Source: Glycomyces paridis (GTDB lineage Bacteria; Actinomycetota; Actinomycetes; Mycobacteriales; Micromonosporaceae). Taken from it: 64,000 nt of DNA. Positions 16,568 to 24,746 of the stretch are shown here, one piece after another (positions within the stretch are counted from its first letter, which is position 1; every line of letters begins with the position of its first letter). The position numbers and the translations under genes were made by a program. The stretch spans positions 178,034 to 242,033 of the forward strand of contig NZ_STGX01000008.1 of the NCBI RefSeq assembly GCF_004912155.1, written 5' to 3'. A model generated the notes under the pieces. It ran no database searches and had not been told where the DNA came from. It saw only the letters and a list, made by a program, of their open reading frames with translations.

Positions 16568-18360
16568 CGGCGGCCGACGAGCGCAGTGCGCTCGAAGCCC
16601 GAACCGTCCCCGTCCATCACCGCGTCCGCGAACTTCTCGCACGCTTCCCCAAAGGCCCGCTTCCCGACGGCGAAGTCAAGGCCCTCGGCGAATCCCTCGC
16701 TTCGAAGGCTCAACGCCCGAACCGCGGCCCGCTTCCCGAAGGCGTCCCGGACCGCGAGCGCCGGTCGCTGAGCGGCGCGGCCCGCCAACGGGCCTTCGCT
16801 GAATCCCAGGCCGAACTCGCCGCGATCATCCATGCCGCCGCCCCCTTCGCGCCCGACGACCTGCGCCGCCTCGGCGAGCGCCTGCGCGAGGCCACACCTT
16901 TCCCGGGCGTCCCTCGCGCCCTCGGCGACCTCGACCTCACCTCCGACGAACGCGACACGATCGCGGAGTACCTGGTGCGCAACGGTGTCGGTCTCACCGA
17001 GGTCCAGGTCGGACTCGGCCTTACCACCCCGGCCGCGCGCCACGCCGAGGCGATCCGGGAGGTGGCCCTCGTCGGCATGAATCTCCAAGGCGAGGCGGTC
17101 ACCGCCCTCTCCCGGCTCCCCAATGCCGCCATCCACCTCTACTGGGCCTCGAAGCGGGCAGCAGGCTCACGCGGCCGCTGGTTCTGCCACGTCCTGGGCG
17201 ACCTGCCGATCGAGGCGATCGAAGACCTCCTCGACACACTCGTGCCCGTCGAGACCGCCCTCCTCGCACTCGACCTCACCGAGCACACCCGGCGCCCGTC
17301 CTGGTTCCCCGGGCACCGGCGCTTCGCCGCCGCCCTCGCCGAAGTCGCGCGCCGCGTCCCCGACATGGCGGCGCGGCGCGGGGCCCTGATCCGCACCGTC
17401 AAGGCGCTCGACGCGATCCGGTATGGACCGTGCGCCCTGCTCGGCTTCGCGCCCGGCGAGCGCGAGGCGACCGTGGCGCGGCTGCGGTCGGCGCTCGCCT
17501 CGGACGCGGCGCTGGCCGCCGTCCGCGAGGGCCTGGCGGCCGACCCGGACGACGCCGAACTCATCTGGCTCCACCGCGAGATCGAGACCGCGCGCCGGAC
17601 CGACCTCCCCGACTTCGTCCCCGGCTTCGCGCTCCGAGTCACCGTCGCGGGGCCGAACGGCTTCGACGGCGTGCGCCTCCATGCGCTCGTGGACGGCGTC
17701 CCGGTCGCCGCACAGCGCTTCCGCCGCGGCGGCGCCGAGGAGCCCGAACGGCTGTTGGGCGAGGACACCGGACTGGCCGCCGCGGTCGAGTCCCACGAAG
17801 TCCGCCTGGCCGTGGCCGACTGCGACGAGGCCTGCTGCGGCTCCCTGCGGGCCCGCATCCGCCGCGACGACGCCTCAGGCCTGGTCGAATGGGAGGTCTG
17901 GAACACCAACAACCCGGAGGGGACCCTCGAACTCCTCGCCTTCCCGGCCGCCGCGTACGACGCCGAGGTCGCACGCGCACAGGCTGATCGCTCGTGGGAA
18001 TGGCCCGCCCGCCGCGCCGCCCGGGTGCTGCGCGAACGCCTGCGGTCCGAACCGGACCTGCTGACCCGGTGGGACGACCGAGCCGGATGGATCGGGGCGT
18101 GGAACCGGGAGCGCTCGACGCTCCGGGTCACTTTCACCCACCCCGACCGGCCCTACACCTCCACCGAGCCGTGGCTCCAGTTCGTCAAGGAGTTCACGGT
18201 CCCCGACGACGTCGACACCGACGACGAATCGATCGACGCGTTCGTGGACGGCCTCACCGATCGCCTGCGCACCACCGATCCGAAGACGTTCTTCCGCGTC
18301 GCGGGCGGCAGCCGCGAGCACGCCGAAGCGCTCGGCTACACCTGGCCCGAACGACGCTGA
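16564..18360 (+). CDS. uncharacterised protein with C-x3-CCG motif
   Basis: A 598-residue soluble protein that I do not recognise as a named family. The N-terminal two thirds are alpha-helical and Arg/Ala-rich, in an arrangement suggestive of helical repeats. The C-terminal third has a compact beta-rich segment with ADCDEACCGSLRARIRRD (about residues 420-437). A similar C-x3-CCG motif occurs in many actinobacterial hypothetical proteins and might bind metal. The end (FRVAGGSREHAEALGYTWPE) is also conserved-looking. It starts at ATG 16564, coupled to a short upstream ORF, and has a strong shared terminator downstream. Confidence 0.8.
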   Translation: MTAADERSALEARTVPVHHRVRELLARFPKGPLPDGEVKALGESLASKAQRPNRGPLPEGVPDRERRSLSGAARQRAFAESQAELAAIIHAAAPFAPDDLRRLGERLREATPFPGVPRALGDLDLTSDERDTIAEYLVRNGVGLTEVQVGLGLTTPAARHAEAIREVALVGMNLQGEAVTALSRLPNAAIHLYWASKRAAGSRGRWFCHVLGDLPIEAIEDLLDTLVPVETALLALDLTEHTRRPSWFPGHRRFAAALAEVARRVPDMAARRGALIRTVKALDAIRYGPCALLGFAPGEREATVARLRSALASDAALAAVREGLAADPDDAELIWLHREIETARRTDLPDFVPGFALRVTVAGPNGFDGVRLHALVDGVPVAAQRFRRGGAEEPERLLGEDTGLAAAVESHEVRLAVADCDEACCGSLRARIRRDDASGLVEWEVWNTNNPEGTLELLAFPAAAYDAEVARAQADRSWEWPARRAARVLRERLRSEPDLLTRWDDRAGWIGAWNRERSTLRVTFTHPDRPYTSTEPWLQFVKEFTVPDDVDTDDESIDAFVDGLTDRLRTTDPKTFFRVAGGSREHAEALGYTWPERR

Positions 18361-18361
18361 C

Positions 18362-18395
18362 CGGTTGGCCCCCGCCGCGCGGTGGGGGCCAACCG
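18362..18395. terminator. bidirectional terminator
   Basis: CGGTTGGCCCCCGCC pairs with GGTGGGGGCCAACCG (15 bp, one wobble) around GCGC, between two convergent genes. Confidence 0.85.
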
Positions 18396-18396
18396 C

Positions 18397-19011
18397 CTAC
18401 GGCGCCAGTCGGAACGCCGGCACGAGCAGCTTCTCGGCGTCGACCCCGCCGACCGGGGGCACGCCCTCGACGGTGAACCCGAAGCAGCTCGCCAGGGCCT
18501 CGTTGCCGAGGTCGAGCGGATGGAACGGCAGCGGGTACTCGGGGGCGTGGTCCATCGCGCGGTACCCGGCCCAGAACGGCGCCTCGAACGGGAAGTGCTC
18601 GCCGAGGTCGTCCATGACCCCCGAGTCCGGGGACAGGCTCAGCGACCGCCGCAGCTCCCCGCCCTCCCACACCGCGAACGCGCCGAAGTCGACCACGCTG
18701 TGCATGAACACCCCGTACGCGTCGCCGCTCGGCGAGAGGTCCGCGATCCACGCCGACAGGTCGGACGGCCGGTCCAGCGCGAGGTCCTGGTGGGCGACCA
18801 GGTCGAACCCGGGGAAGCACCCCGCGACGACCGTTCCCCTCTCGGGCCAGACCGCCTCGCTCAGCGGGCGCGGTTCGAGCGCGGCCACCGGGCCGCCGAG
18901 AAGCTCGGCGGCCAGCAGCGTCGACCGCTCCATGTCGGGCTCGGGCAGTGCCCGCAGCGCGTCGGCGGGCAGGCCCTCGCCGAGGTAGACGACGGCGGAC
19001 TTCGATCCCAT
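18397..19011 (-). CDS. DUF6928-like protein
   Basis: The 204-residue product starts MGSKSAVVYLGEGLPADALR and contains FMHSVVDFGAFAVWEGGELRRSLSLSP and YPLPFHPLDLGNEAL. I recognise this pattern from actinobacterial proteins annotated as DUF6928; their function is unknown. ATG 19011 has GGAAGG 6 bases upstream, whereas the longer upstream frame has no such site. It is divergent from the lectin-like cell-wall protein gene. Confidence 0.75.
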   Translation of the reverse strand: MGSKSAVVYLGEGLPADALRALPEPDMERSTLLAAELLGGPVAALEPRPLSEAVWPERGTVVAGCFPGFDLVAHQDLALDRPSDLSAWIADLSPSGDAYGVFMHSVVDFGAFAVWEGGELRRSLSLSPDSGVMDDLGEHFPFEAPFWAGYRAMDHAPEYPLPFHPLDLGNEALASCFGFTVEGVPPVGGVDAEKLLVPAFRLAP

Positions 19012-19127
19012 GACTGACCTTCCGGGTGGTTCGTGCTTCGCCGGAACGGTACGCCCCGCCACCGACATGCCGTCCCCCTCGCCGCAGACCGCCGCCGCGG
19101 CCCACCGAAGCCGGTAATGTCCGGTTC

Positions 19128-20678
19128 ATGCAGATATCGAGGCTTCGGTTCGGTGTGCCGGTCGTGCTCCTCGCCGCGTTCGCGGCACTCGGTCCGCCGC
19201 CCGCGCCGGTCGCCGCCCAAGCGGCCGGGGGCGGGACGCTCCTGGTCGCCGAACCGTTCACCGGCGCCGCCGCCGATCCGCGCTTCCAGGGGTTCGGGTC
19301 GGCGTGCCTCACGGGCGCGCCCGCCGCCGGAGGCCTCGGCGACGGGCTGCACCCGCTGGCGGCCTGCGGGGCCGACCGGGTCGGCCCCGTCCCGCCCGCA
19401 GGCGGCGCGCCGTTCGGGTTCCTCGAACTCACCGACGCCGCGAACGACCAGGCGGGCGCCGTCCTCTTCGACCAGGCCCTCCCGGCCGTCGAGGGGCTGG
19501 AGGTCACCTTCGACCAGTACCAGTACGGCTCCACCACGCCCGACGCGCCCGCCGACGGGATCTCGTTCTTCCTCGTCGACGGCGCCGGCGGCCTCTCCGC
19601 GCCCGGCGCGTTCGGCGGCAGCCTCGGCTACGCCCAGAAGGAACCCGGCTTCACCGCCGACCCGCCCTTCATCCCCGGCGTCGACAACGGCTACCTCGGC
19701 ATCGGCCTCGACGTGCTCGGCAACTACTTCGGCGACTGGGAGCGGCGCGGCGACGGCTGCGCGACGCCCTCCCCCTCCGGCACCGCCTTTTACGTGCCCG
19801 CCCCCGGCGAGAACATGGTGACCGTCCGCGGCCCCGGCGACGGCACCGAAGGCTACTGCTTCCTCACCGCCACCACCGACAACCTCACGAGCACCGGCCC
19901 GTGGAACTCCACGCTCCCCGGCGAGCTCCACGGCCCGCTCACCGCCCTCCCGCCCGGCGCCGACGCCGAGGAGGCCGCGGCGCTGCTGGAGCCCTCCAAG
20001 CGGACCGTGACCGTGCGCATCAGCCCCGCGCCCGCACCGCACGTGACCGTCGACGTCGACTTCCACGACGGCGCCGGGCCCGTCCAGGTCATCGACTTCC
20101 CCGCGCCCGAACCGGTGCCCGAGACCTACAAGTTCGGGTTCGCGGCCTCCACCGGCCTCTTCACCGATGTGCACCTCATCGGCGGCCTCACCGTCCGCTC
20201 CGAGCGGCCCCTGCCGATGCTCGAACTCGTCAAGGAGGCCGGCGCCGAACGCGCCTACGCGCCCGGCGAGACCGTCGAGTACACGTACACGCTCCGCAAC
20301 ACCACCGGCGTCACCGTGCCCGACGTCGCAGTCGTCGACGACCGCATCGCCGACCTCGACTGCGAGGCGACGACCCTCGCCCCGGCCGGCGCCGAAGGCG
20401 ACACCGTCACCTGCACCGGCGCCTACCCGGTGACCGACGCCGACGCCGAGGCGGGCGAGGTCACCAACACCGCCGAGGCGACCGGCGACGGCGGCCGCGT
20501 CGTCTCCAACGCCGCGAGCGTGACCGTCGCCGTCGCGCCCGGAGGCGAACCGGGCGAACCGGGGGAGGAGCCGGGCCTGGCCGAGACGGGCCCCTCGCCC
20601 GCCGCCGCGGCCCTGCTCGCCCTCGCGCTCGCCGCCGCGGGCCTCGCGCTGCTCCGCTCCACCCGCCGCGCCGCCTGA
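19128..20678 (+). CDS. secreted L-type-lectin-like protein with LAETG sorting signal
   Basis: A 516-residue surface protein. Residues 1-32 are a signal peptide ending around PVAAQAA. Residues about 38-360 resemble bacterial legume-lectin-like domains (FDQYQYGS, DGISFFLVDG, GYLGIGLDVLGNYFG). Residues about 362-465 form a DUF11-type beta-sandwich repeat (LELVKEAG, GETVEYTYTLRNTTG, NTAEATGDGG). A GEPGEPGEEPG spacer leads to LAETG (residues 484-488), a hydrophobic stretch and a RSTRRAA tail, the layout of a sortase substrate (class E, LAXTG). It probably binds glycans at the cell surface. A TAATGT -10 element ends 7 bases before ATG, so the mRNA may be leaderless. Confidence 0.85.
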   Translation: MQISRLRFGVPVVLLAAFAALGPPPAPVAAQAAGGGTLLVAEPFTGAAADPRFQGFGSACLTGAPAAGGLGDGLHPLAACGADRVGPVPPAGGAPFGFLELTDAANDQAGAVLFDQALPAVEGLEVTFDQYQYGSTTPDAPADGISFFLVDGAGGLSAPGAFGGSLGYAQKEPGFTADPPFIPGVDNGYLGIGLDVLGNYFGDWERRGDGCATPSPSGTAFYVPAPGENMVTVRGPGDGTEGYCFLTATTDNLTSTGPWNSTLPGELHGPLTALPPGADAEEAAALLEPSKRTVTVRISPAPAPHVTVDVDFHDGAGPVQVIDFPAPEPVPETYKFGFAASTGLFTDVHLIGGLTVRSERPLPMLELVKEAGAERAYAPGETVEYTYTLRNTTGVTVPDVAVVDDRIADLDCEATTLAPAGAEGDTVTCTGAYPVTDADAEAGEVTNTAEATGDGGRVVSNAASVTVAVAPGGEPGEPGEEPGLAETGPSPAAAALLALALAAAGLALLRSTRRAA

Positions 20679-20683
20679 GAATC

Positions 20684-20715
20684 CGAGGGCGCCGCCCACC
20701 GCGGCGGCGCCCTCG
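20684..20715 (+). terminator. terminator after the lectin-like gene
   Basis: CGAGGGCGCCGCC pairs perfectly with GGCGGCGCCCTCG (13 bp) around CACCGC, 5 bases past the stop. Confidence 0.85.
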
Positions 20716-20909
20716 CCCTCGGGCCCGAAAACGTGCCCTGAACCACCGAAAGCGCTCGTCAGCGCCCCTGCGACAGGACCCTCCGACCGGCTCCGGAATC
20801 CGAACGAACGTCGCCTCCGACCGACCGTTCGGAGTGAAACTCGCCGGAGTCACGCGTCGCACGGTCCGGGCGTTGCGGCTTCGCCCTTCCGGAGGGATAC
20901 CGTTCAAGG

Positions 20910-21365
20910 ATGAACTACCGCTATCTCTCCACCGACGACGCCGACGCCGTCCTCGAATCGAAGCACCCCCAGGCGCGGCGACTGCCCGCCCTGTCGGACC
21001 TGCTCGAGGGCGACCTGCTGTGGGACCAGCCGGCCCGGACGCTGGTGTACGTCGTCGACTCGTGGATCGACGGCATGGGCTACGGCCGGCGCCTGCACAC
21101 CTGCGCCGCCTGGAACGTCACCGGTGACAAGGACCTCGCCTTCGGCTTCTCCAAGGCCGCCAAGACCGCCGATCCCGACCTCGTGACCGCCGCCGCCGAC
21201 GAGATCCTCGACATCGTCGCGGCCGGCGTCGCCGCCGCCGACGACGCCGCCGCCTCGGCCGCGATCACCGCCGTCCTGCACAGCGGCCTCGCCGAATCGC
21301 CTTCCCGCAAGCCGATGTTCGCCGCGCTCCGGGCCCAGCAGGCCGCGCGCACCGTCGCCGGCTGA
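20910..21365 (+). CDS. uncharacterised 151-residue protein
   Basis: A small soluble protein beginning MNYRYLSTDDADAVLESKHP. It has an aromatic middle (LVYVVDSWIDGMGYGRRLHTC) and an Ala-rich helical second half. I do not recognise a family. TACCGT (20898-20903) lies 6 bases before ATG, a leaderless-type start, and codon bias supports coding. It stands alone between a terminator and the guanidine riboswitch region. Confidence 0.7.
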   Translation: MNYRYLSTDDADAVLESKHPQARRLPALSDLLEGDLLWDQPARTLVYVVDSWIDGMGYGRRLHTCAAWNVTGDKDLAFGFSKAAKTADPDLVTAAADEILDIVAAGVAAADDAAASAAITAVLHSGLAESPSRKPMFAALRAQQAARTVAG

Positions 21366-21453
21366 CCCGACGCCGCCGAGGCGCCCCGGGGACCGCACCG
21401 GTCCCCGGGACGCCGCCGGGCTACCATCGAAGGCGGGTCCCCGCGATCGGGAC

Positions 21454-21512
21454 CGCGGACGAGGGAGCAGTACCCGCACCACGACAAGACTGCCAACGGA
21501 ATCGAGGCAGTC
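21454..21512 (+). ncRNA. guanidine-III (ykkC-III) riboswitch with RBS-sequestering hairpin
   Basis: The run CGGACGAGG, then GUACCC, then GACAAGAC matches the conserved core of guanidine-III riboswitches. GCGG (21455-21458) can pair with CCGC (21473-21476), and GCAGT with ACTGC, as in the class's pseudoknotted fold. The 3' strand GACTGCC (21488-21494) can instead pair with GGCAGTC (21506-21512), which includes part of the GAGG ribosome-binding site before ATG 21516. Ligand binding would hold the 3' strand in the aptamer and free the site, an ON switch for translation. The genes downstream are SMR exporters, the expected target. Confidence 0.88.
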
Positions 21513-21515
21513 GTC

Positions 21516-21830
21516 ATGGCATGGGTCGTACTCGTCGCCGCGGGAGCGTTGGAGGCCGTCTGGGCCGCCGCGCTGTCCGCCTCCAAGGGCTTCAAACGCC
21601 CCAAGCCCACCATCATCTTCTTCGCCGCCATGGCCCTGAGCATGGCCGGCCTCGCCTGGGCCATGTCCGACCTGCCCACCGGCACCGCCTACGCGGTGTG
21701 GGTGGGCGTCGGCGCCTCCCTCACCCTCCTGTGGGGCTTCGCCACCGGCGAGGAGCGCCCCACCGTCGCCCGCTCCCTCCTCCTGATCCTCCTCATCGGC
21801 TCGGTCATCGGCCTCAAGGCGGTGAGCTGA
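21516..21830 (+). CDS. SMR exporter subunit, probable guanidinium exporter (Gdx) A
   Basis: A 104-residue four-helix SMR protein. Glu13 in ALEAVWAAAL is the central substrate/proton site, and AYAVWVGVGA is the Gdx/SugE-like TM3 signature. Loop 1 carries KGFKRPK, a cluster of positive charges that should stay in the cytosol, placing the termini outside. The next gene shows the opposite charge pattern, so the two likely assemble as an antiparallel heterodimer like YkkCD. The guanidine-III riboswitch upstream supports guanidinium as substrate. It is translated 1 base ahead of its partner. Confidence 0.92.
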   Translation: MAWVVLVAAGALEAVWAAALSASKGFKRPKPTIIFFAAMALSMAGLAWAMSDLPTGTAYAVWVGVGASLTLLWGFATGEERPTVARSLLLILLIGSVIGLKAVS

Positions 21831-21831
21831 C

Positions 21832-22185
21832 ATGCCGTGGATCGTCCTGCTCGCCAGCGCCGTCCTCGAAGCGGTCTGGGCCACCGCCCTCGGCGCCTCC
21901 GAGGGCCTCACGCGCCCCCTGCCGACCGCCGTGTTCCTCCTCGCGCTGGCCGCGAGCATGGCCGGGCTCGGCTGGGTCGTCAAGCACCTGCCGATCGGCA
22001 CCGCGTACGCGGTGTGGGTCGGCGTCGGGGCGGCGCTCACCGTCGTCTACGCGATGGCGACGGGCGCCGAGGAGGTCTCGGCGGGCAAGGCCGTGTTCCT
22101 CGCGGGGATCGTCGCGGCCGTGATCGGACTCAAGCTCGTGTCGCACGACAAGGGTGAGGTTCAGCGCCGCTCCGAGCGCTCCTGA
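21832..22185 (+). CDS. SMR exporter subunit, probable guanidinium exporter (Gdx) B
   Basis: A 117-residue SMR protein homologous to its neighbour, with Glu13 in VLEAVWATAL and AYAVWVGVGA. Positive charges are concentrated in the C-terminal tail (DKGEVQRRSERS) and in loop 2 (VKHLP), predicting cytosolic termini, the reverse of subunit A. ATG 21832 is one base after the partner stop, so the two are translationally coupled under the same riboswitch. Confidence 0.92.
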   Translation: MPWIVLLASAVLEAVWATALGASEGLTRPLPTAVFLLALAASMAGLGWVVKHLPIGTAYAVWVGVGAALTVVYAMATGAEEVSAGKAVFLAGIVAAVIGLKLVSHDKGEVQRRSERS

Positions 22186-22287
22186 CCGGGCCCGCGGCGC
22201 GGGCGCTCCGGCCGAAGGGGACGGTCCGCGAGGCCCCGTTCGGGGTTTCGCGAACCGGAAGAACAAATGCGAAATGGACTTCCGGTA

Positions 22288-22316
22288 TTGCCTTCACGAC
22301 GTGCGCTGTATATACT
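22288..22316 (+). promoter_or_regulatory. promoter of the rhamnogalacturonan lyase gene
   Basis: TTGCCT (22288-22293) and TATACT (22311-22316) are 17 bases apart, predicting a start near 22322 and a leader of about 128 bases. The region is notably AT-rich for this genome. Confidence 0.65.
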
Positions 22317-22328
22317 TCTACTCACAAT

Positions 22329-22340
22329 TGAATCGATTCA
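22329..22340. promoter_or_regulatory. LacI-type operator candidate
   Basis: TGAATCGATTCA is a perfect 12-bp palindrome with a central CG, the form of LacI-family operators. It lies just past the predicted transcription start of the lyase gene, where a bound repressor would block transcription. Confidence 0.6.
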
Positions 22341-22449
22341 TTTCGATCTGTCAATGCCAGCGCACCGTGTCGACCCGGCATGCTCACGGTGCCGCCCTCC
22401 GCCGGCCCCGGCGGACTCCACCCTCACGATCCACACCAGCGGAGCGATC

Positions 22450-24684
22450 ATGCGCACTACCCGAAACCGGCGGCTGCGAAGCCTGTCGGTCCTCACGGCG
22501 GCATGCCTCACGGCCGTCGCCGTCCCCCTCGCGGCCAACGTCGCCGCCCAGGCGGCCACCGGCTGCGAAGTCGCCTACACCGTCGTGAACGAATGGCCCG
22601 GCGGCTACACCGCGAGCGTCAAGGCCACCAACCTCGGCGACGCCCTCTCCTCGTGGGAGGTCGACTGGCAGTTCGCGACCGGACAGCAGGTCACCAACTA
22701 CTGGAACGCCGAGATCGACCAGTCAGGCACCTCGGTCACCGCCTCCAACGTCAGCTACAACGCGAGCCTCGCCTCCGGCGCCTCCGTCGAGTTCGGGTTC
22801 AACGGCACCTTCACCGCCTCGAACCCGGTCCCGGGCGCCTTCAGCCTCAACGGCGTCGCCTGCGACGGCTCCTCCGGCGAGCCCAGCTCCGACGACCCGA
22901 CCTCCGACGAGCCCACCGACGACCCGACAGGCGAACCCGGCCAGGGCGGCGACGGACGCTACGAGGTCGAGGCGCTCACGCGCGGCGTCACCGTCGTCCC
23001 CTCCGGCTCGGGCCGCCTCGTCTCCTGGCGCCTGCTCGGCACCGACCCCGAGAACGTCGCCTTCAACGTCTACCGCGACGGCACGAAGCTCAACTCCTCG
23101 CCGATCACCGGCGCCACCAACTACCTCGACACCGGCGGCAACGGCACCTACACGGTGCGGTCGGTCGTCAACGGCACCGAGGGCGCCGCCTCGGGCGTCG
23201 AGGCGACCTTCAACTCCAGCGGCTACCTCGACGTCCCGATCCAGCGGCCCGCGGGCGGCACCACGCCCTCGGGCGAGGCCTACACCTACTCGGCCAACGA
23301 CATGAGCACCGCCGACCTCGACGGCGACGGCGACTACGAGCTCATCGTCAAGTGGGACCCCTCGAACGCGAAGGACAACTCGCAGTCCGGCTACACCGGG
23401 AACGTGTACGTCGACGCCTACCGGCTCGACGGCACACGTCTGTGGCGGATCGACCTGGGCCGCAACATCAGGGCCGGCGCGCACTACACCCAGTTCCAGG
23501 CCTTCGACTACGACGGCGACGGCGAGGCGGAGATCGCCATGAAGACCGCCGACGGCACCCGCGACGGCCAGAACACCGTCATCGGCTCCTCCAGCGCCGA
23601 CTACCGCAACTCCTCGGGCTACATCCTCTCCGGACCCGAGTACCTGACGATCTTCAACGGCCGCACCGGCGCCGCGATGGACACCGTCAACTACAACCCG
23701 GCCCGCGGCACGGTCTCCTCGTGGGGCGACAGCTACGGCAACCGCGTGGACCGCTTCCTCGCCGGAACGGCCTACCTCGACGGCGCTACGCCGTCGATGA
23801 TCTTCGCGCGCGGCTACTACACGCGCTCGGTGATCTGGGCCGTCGACTGGAACGGCTCCGACCTCACCTCGCGGTGGACCTTCGACTCCAACAGCGCCGG
23901 TTCGCAGTACACCGGACAGGGCGCGCACAGCCTCTCGATCGCCGACCTCAACGGCGACGGCAACCAGGACGTCGTCTACGGTGCGATGGCGGTCGGCTCC
24001 AACGGCCAGGCGCTGTGGAACACCGGCTTCGGCCACGGCGACGCCCTGCACGTCTCGGACTTCGTGCCCAGTCGCGCCGGGCAGGAGGTGTTCATGGTCC
24101 ACGAGGACGGCAGCAAGCCCTCGTCGAGCCTGAACGGCTCCAACGGATCGATCCTGTTCCAGACGAGCCCCAGCGGCGACAACGGGCGCGGCGTGGCCGC
24201 GAACGTCCTGGCGAGCAACCCCGGCGCGGAGTACTGGTCCTCGGCCGTCTCGGGCCTGCTCAACGCCTCCGGCGCCAACGTCGGCTCCAAGCCCGCCTCG
24301 GCGAACTTCCTCTCCTGGTGGGACGGCGACGGCGAGCGCGAGCTGCTCGACGGCACGCAGATCACCAACTACCCGTCCGGGACGCTGCTCTCGGGCTCCG
24401 GCGTCGCCTCGAACAACGGCACGAAATCCACGCCGGGCCTGTCGGCCGACCTGTTCGGCGACTGGCGCGAAGAGGTCGTCTGGCGCACCAGCGACAGCTC
24501 CGCGCTCAGGATCTACGCCACCCCGCACCAGACGAACCTGCGCATCCCGACCCTGATGCACGACATCCAGTACCGGGTCGCCATCGCCTGGCAGAACACC
24601 GCTTACAACCAGCCGCCGCACCCGAGCTTCTACATCGGCTCGGACGTCACGGCCTACCCCTGGCCCGACATCCACACCCCGTAG
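22450..24684 (+). CDS. secreted rhamnogalacturonan lyase (PL11) with N-terminal CBM2
   Basis: A 744-residue extracellular enzyme predicted to cleave the rhamnogalacturonan-I pectin backbone by beta-elimination. Residues 1-36 are a signal peptide (NVAAQAA end). Residues about 38-137 are a cellulose-binding CBM2, with terminal cysteines and tryptophans in EWPGGY, SSWEVDW and NYWNAEI. A Ser/Asp/Pro/Thr linker follows. From about residue 160 the PL11 domain begins (VEALTRGVTVVPSGSGRLVS), with Ca-binding DLDGDGDYELIVKWDPSN, ADLNGDGNQDVV and the terminal YIGSDVTAYPWPDIHTP. ATG 22450 follows GGAG. The cellulose anchor would keep the enzyme on plant cell wall. Confidence 0.92.
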   Translation: MRTTRNRRLRSLSVLTAACLTAVAVPLAANVAAQAATGCEVAYTVVNEWPGGYTASVKATNLGDALSSWEVDWQFATGQQVTNYWNAEIDQSGTSVTASNVSYNASLASGASVEFGFNGTFTASNPVPGAFSLNGVACDGSSGEPSSDDPTSDEPTDDPTGEPGQGGDGRYEVEALTRGVTVVPSGSGRLVSWRLLGTDPENVAFNVYRDGTKLNSSPITGATNYLDTGGNGTYTVRSVVNGTEGAASGVEATFNSSGYLDVPIQRPAGGTTPSGEAYTYSANDMSTADLDGDGDYELIVKWDPSNAKDNSQSGYTGNVYVDAYRLDGTRLWRIDLGRNIRAGAHYTQFQAFDYDGDGEAEIAMKTADGTRDGQNTVIGSSSADYRNSSGYILSGPEYLTIFNGRTGAAMDTVNYNPARGTVSSWGDSYGNRVDRFLAGTAYLDGATPSMIFARGYYTRSVIWAVDWNGSDLTSRWTFDSNSAGSQYTGQGAHSLSIADLNGDGNQDVVYGAMAVGSNGQALWNTGFGHGDALHVSDFVPSRAGQEVFMVHEDGSKPSSSLNGSNGSILFQTSPSGDNGRGVAANVLASNPGAEYWSSAVSGLLNASGANVGSKPASANFLSWWDGDGERELLDGTQITNYPSGTLLSGSGVASNNGTKSTPGLSADLFGDWREEVVWRTSDSSALRIYATPHQTNLRIPTLMHDIQYRVAIAWQNTAYNQPPHPSFYIGSDVTAYPWPDIHTP

Positions 24685-24692
24685 CGACCGGT

Positions 24693-24718
24693 CGGGGCGG
24701 GCCGAGGGGCCCGCCCCG
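24693..24718 (+). terminator. terminator of the rhamnogalacturonan lyase gene
   Basis: CGGGGCGGGCC pairs with GGCCCGCCCCG around GAGG (11 bp), 8 bases after the stop. Confidence 0.8.
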
Positions 24719-24746
24719 CTCCGGCGGGCCGGATAGGGTGGGGCCG

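Noticed and set aside
22194-22449. In-frame extension upstream of the rhamnogalacturonan lyase
   Set aside because: The signal peptide begins at ATG 22450 with a ribosome-binding site, and the extension crosses the promoter and operator.
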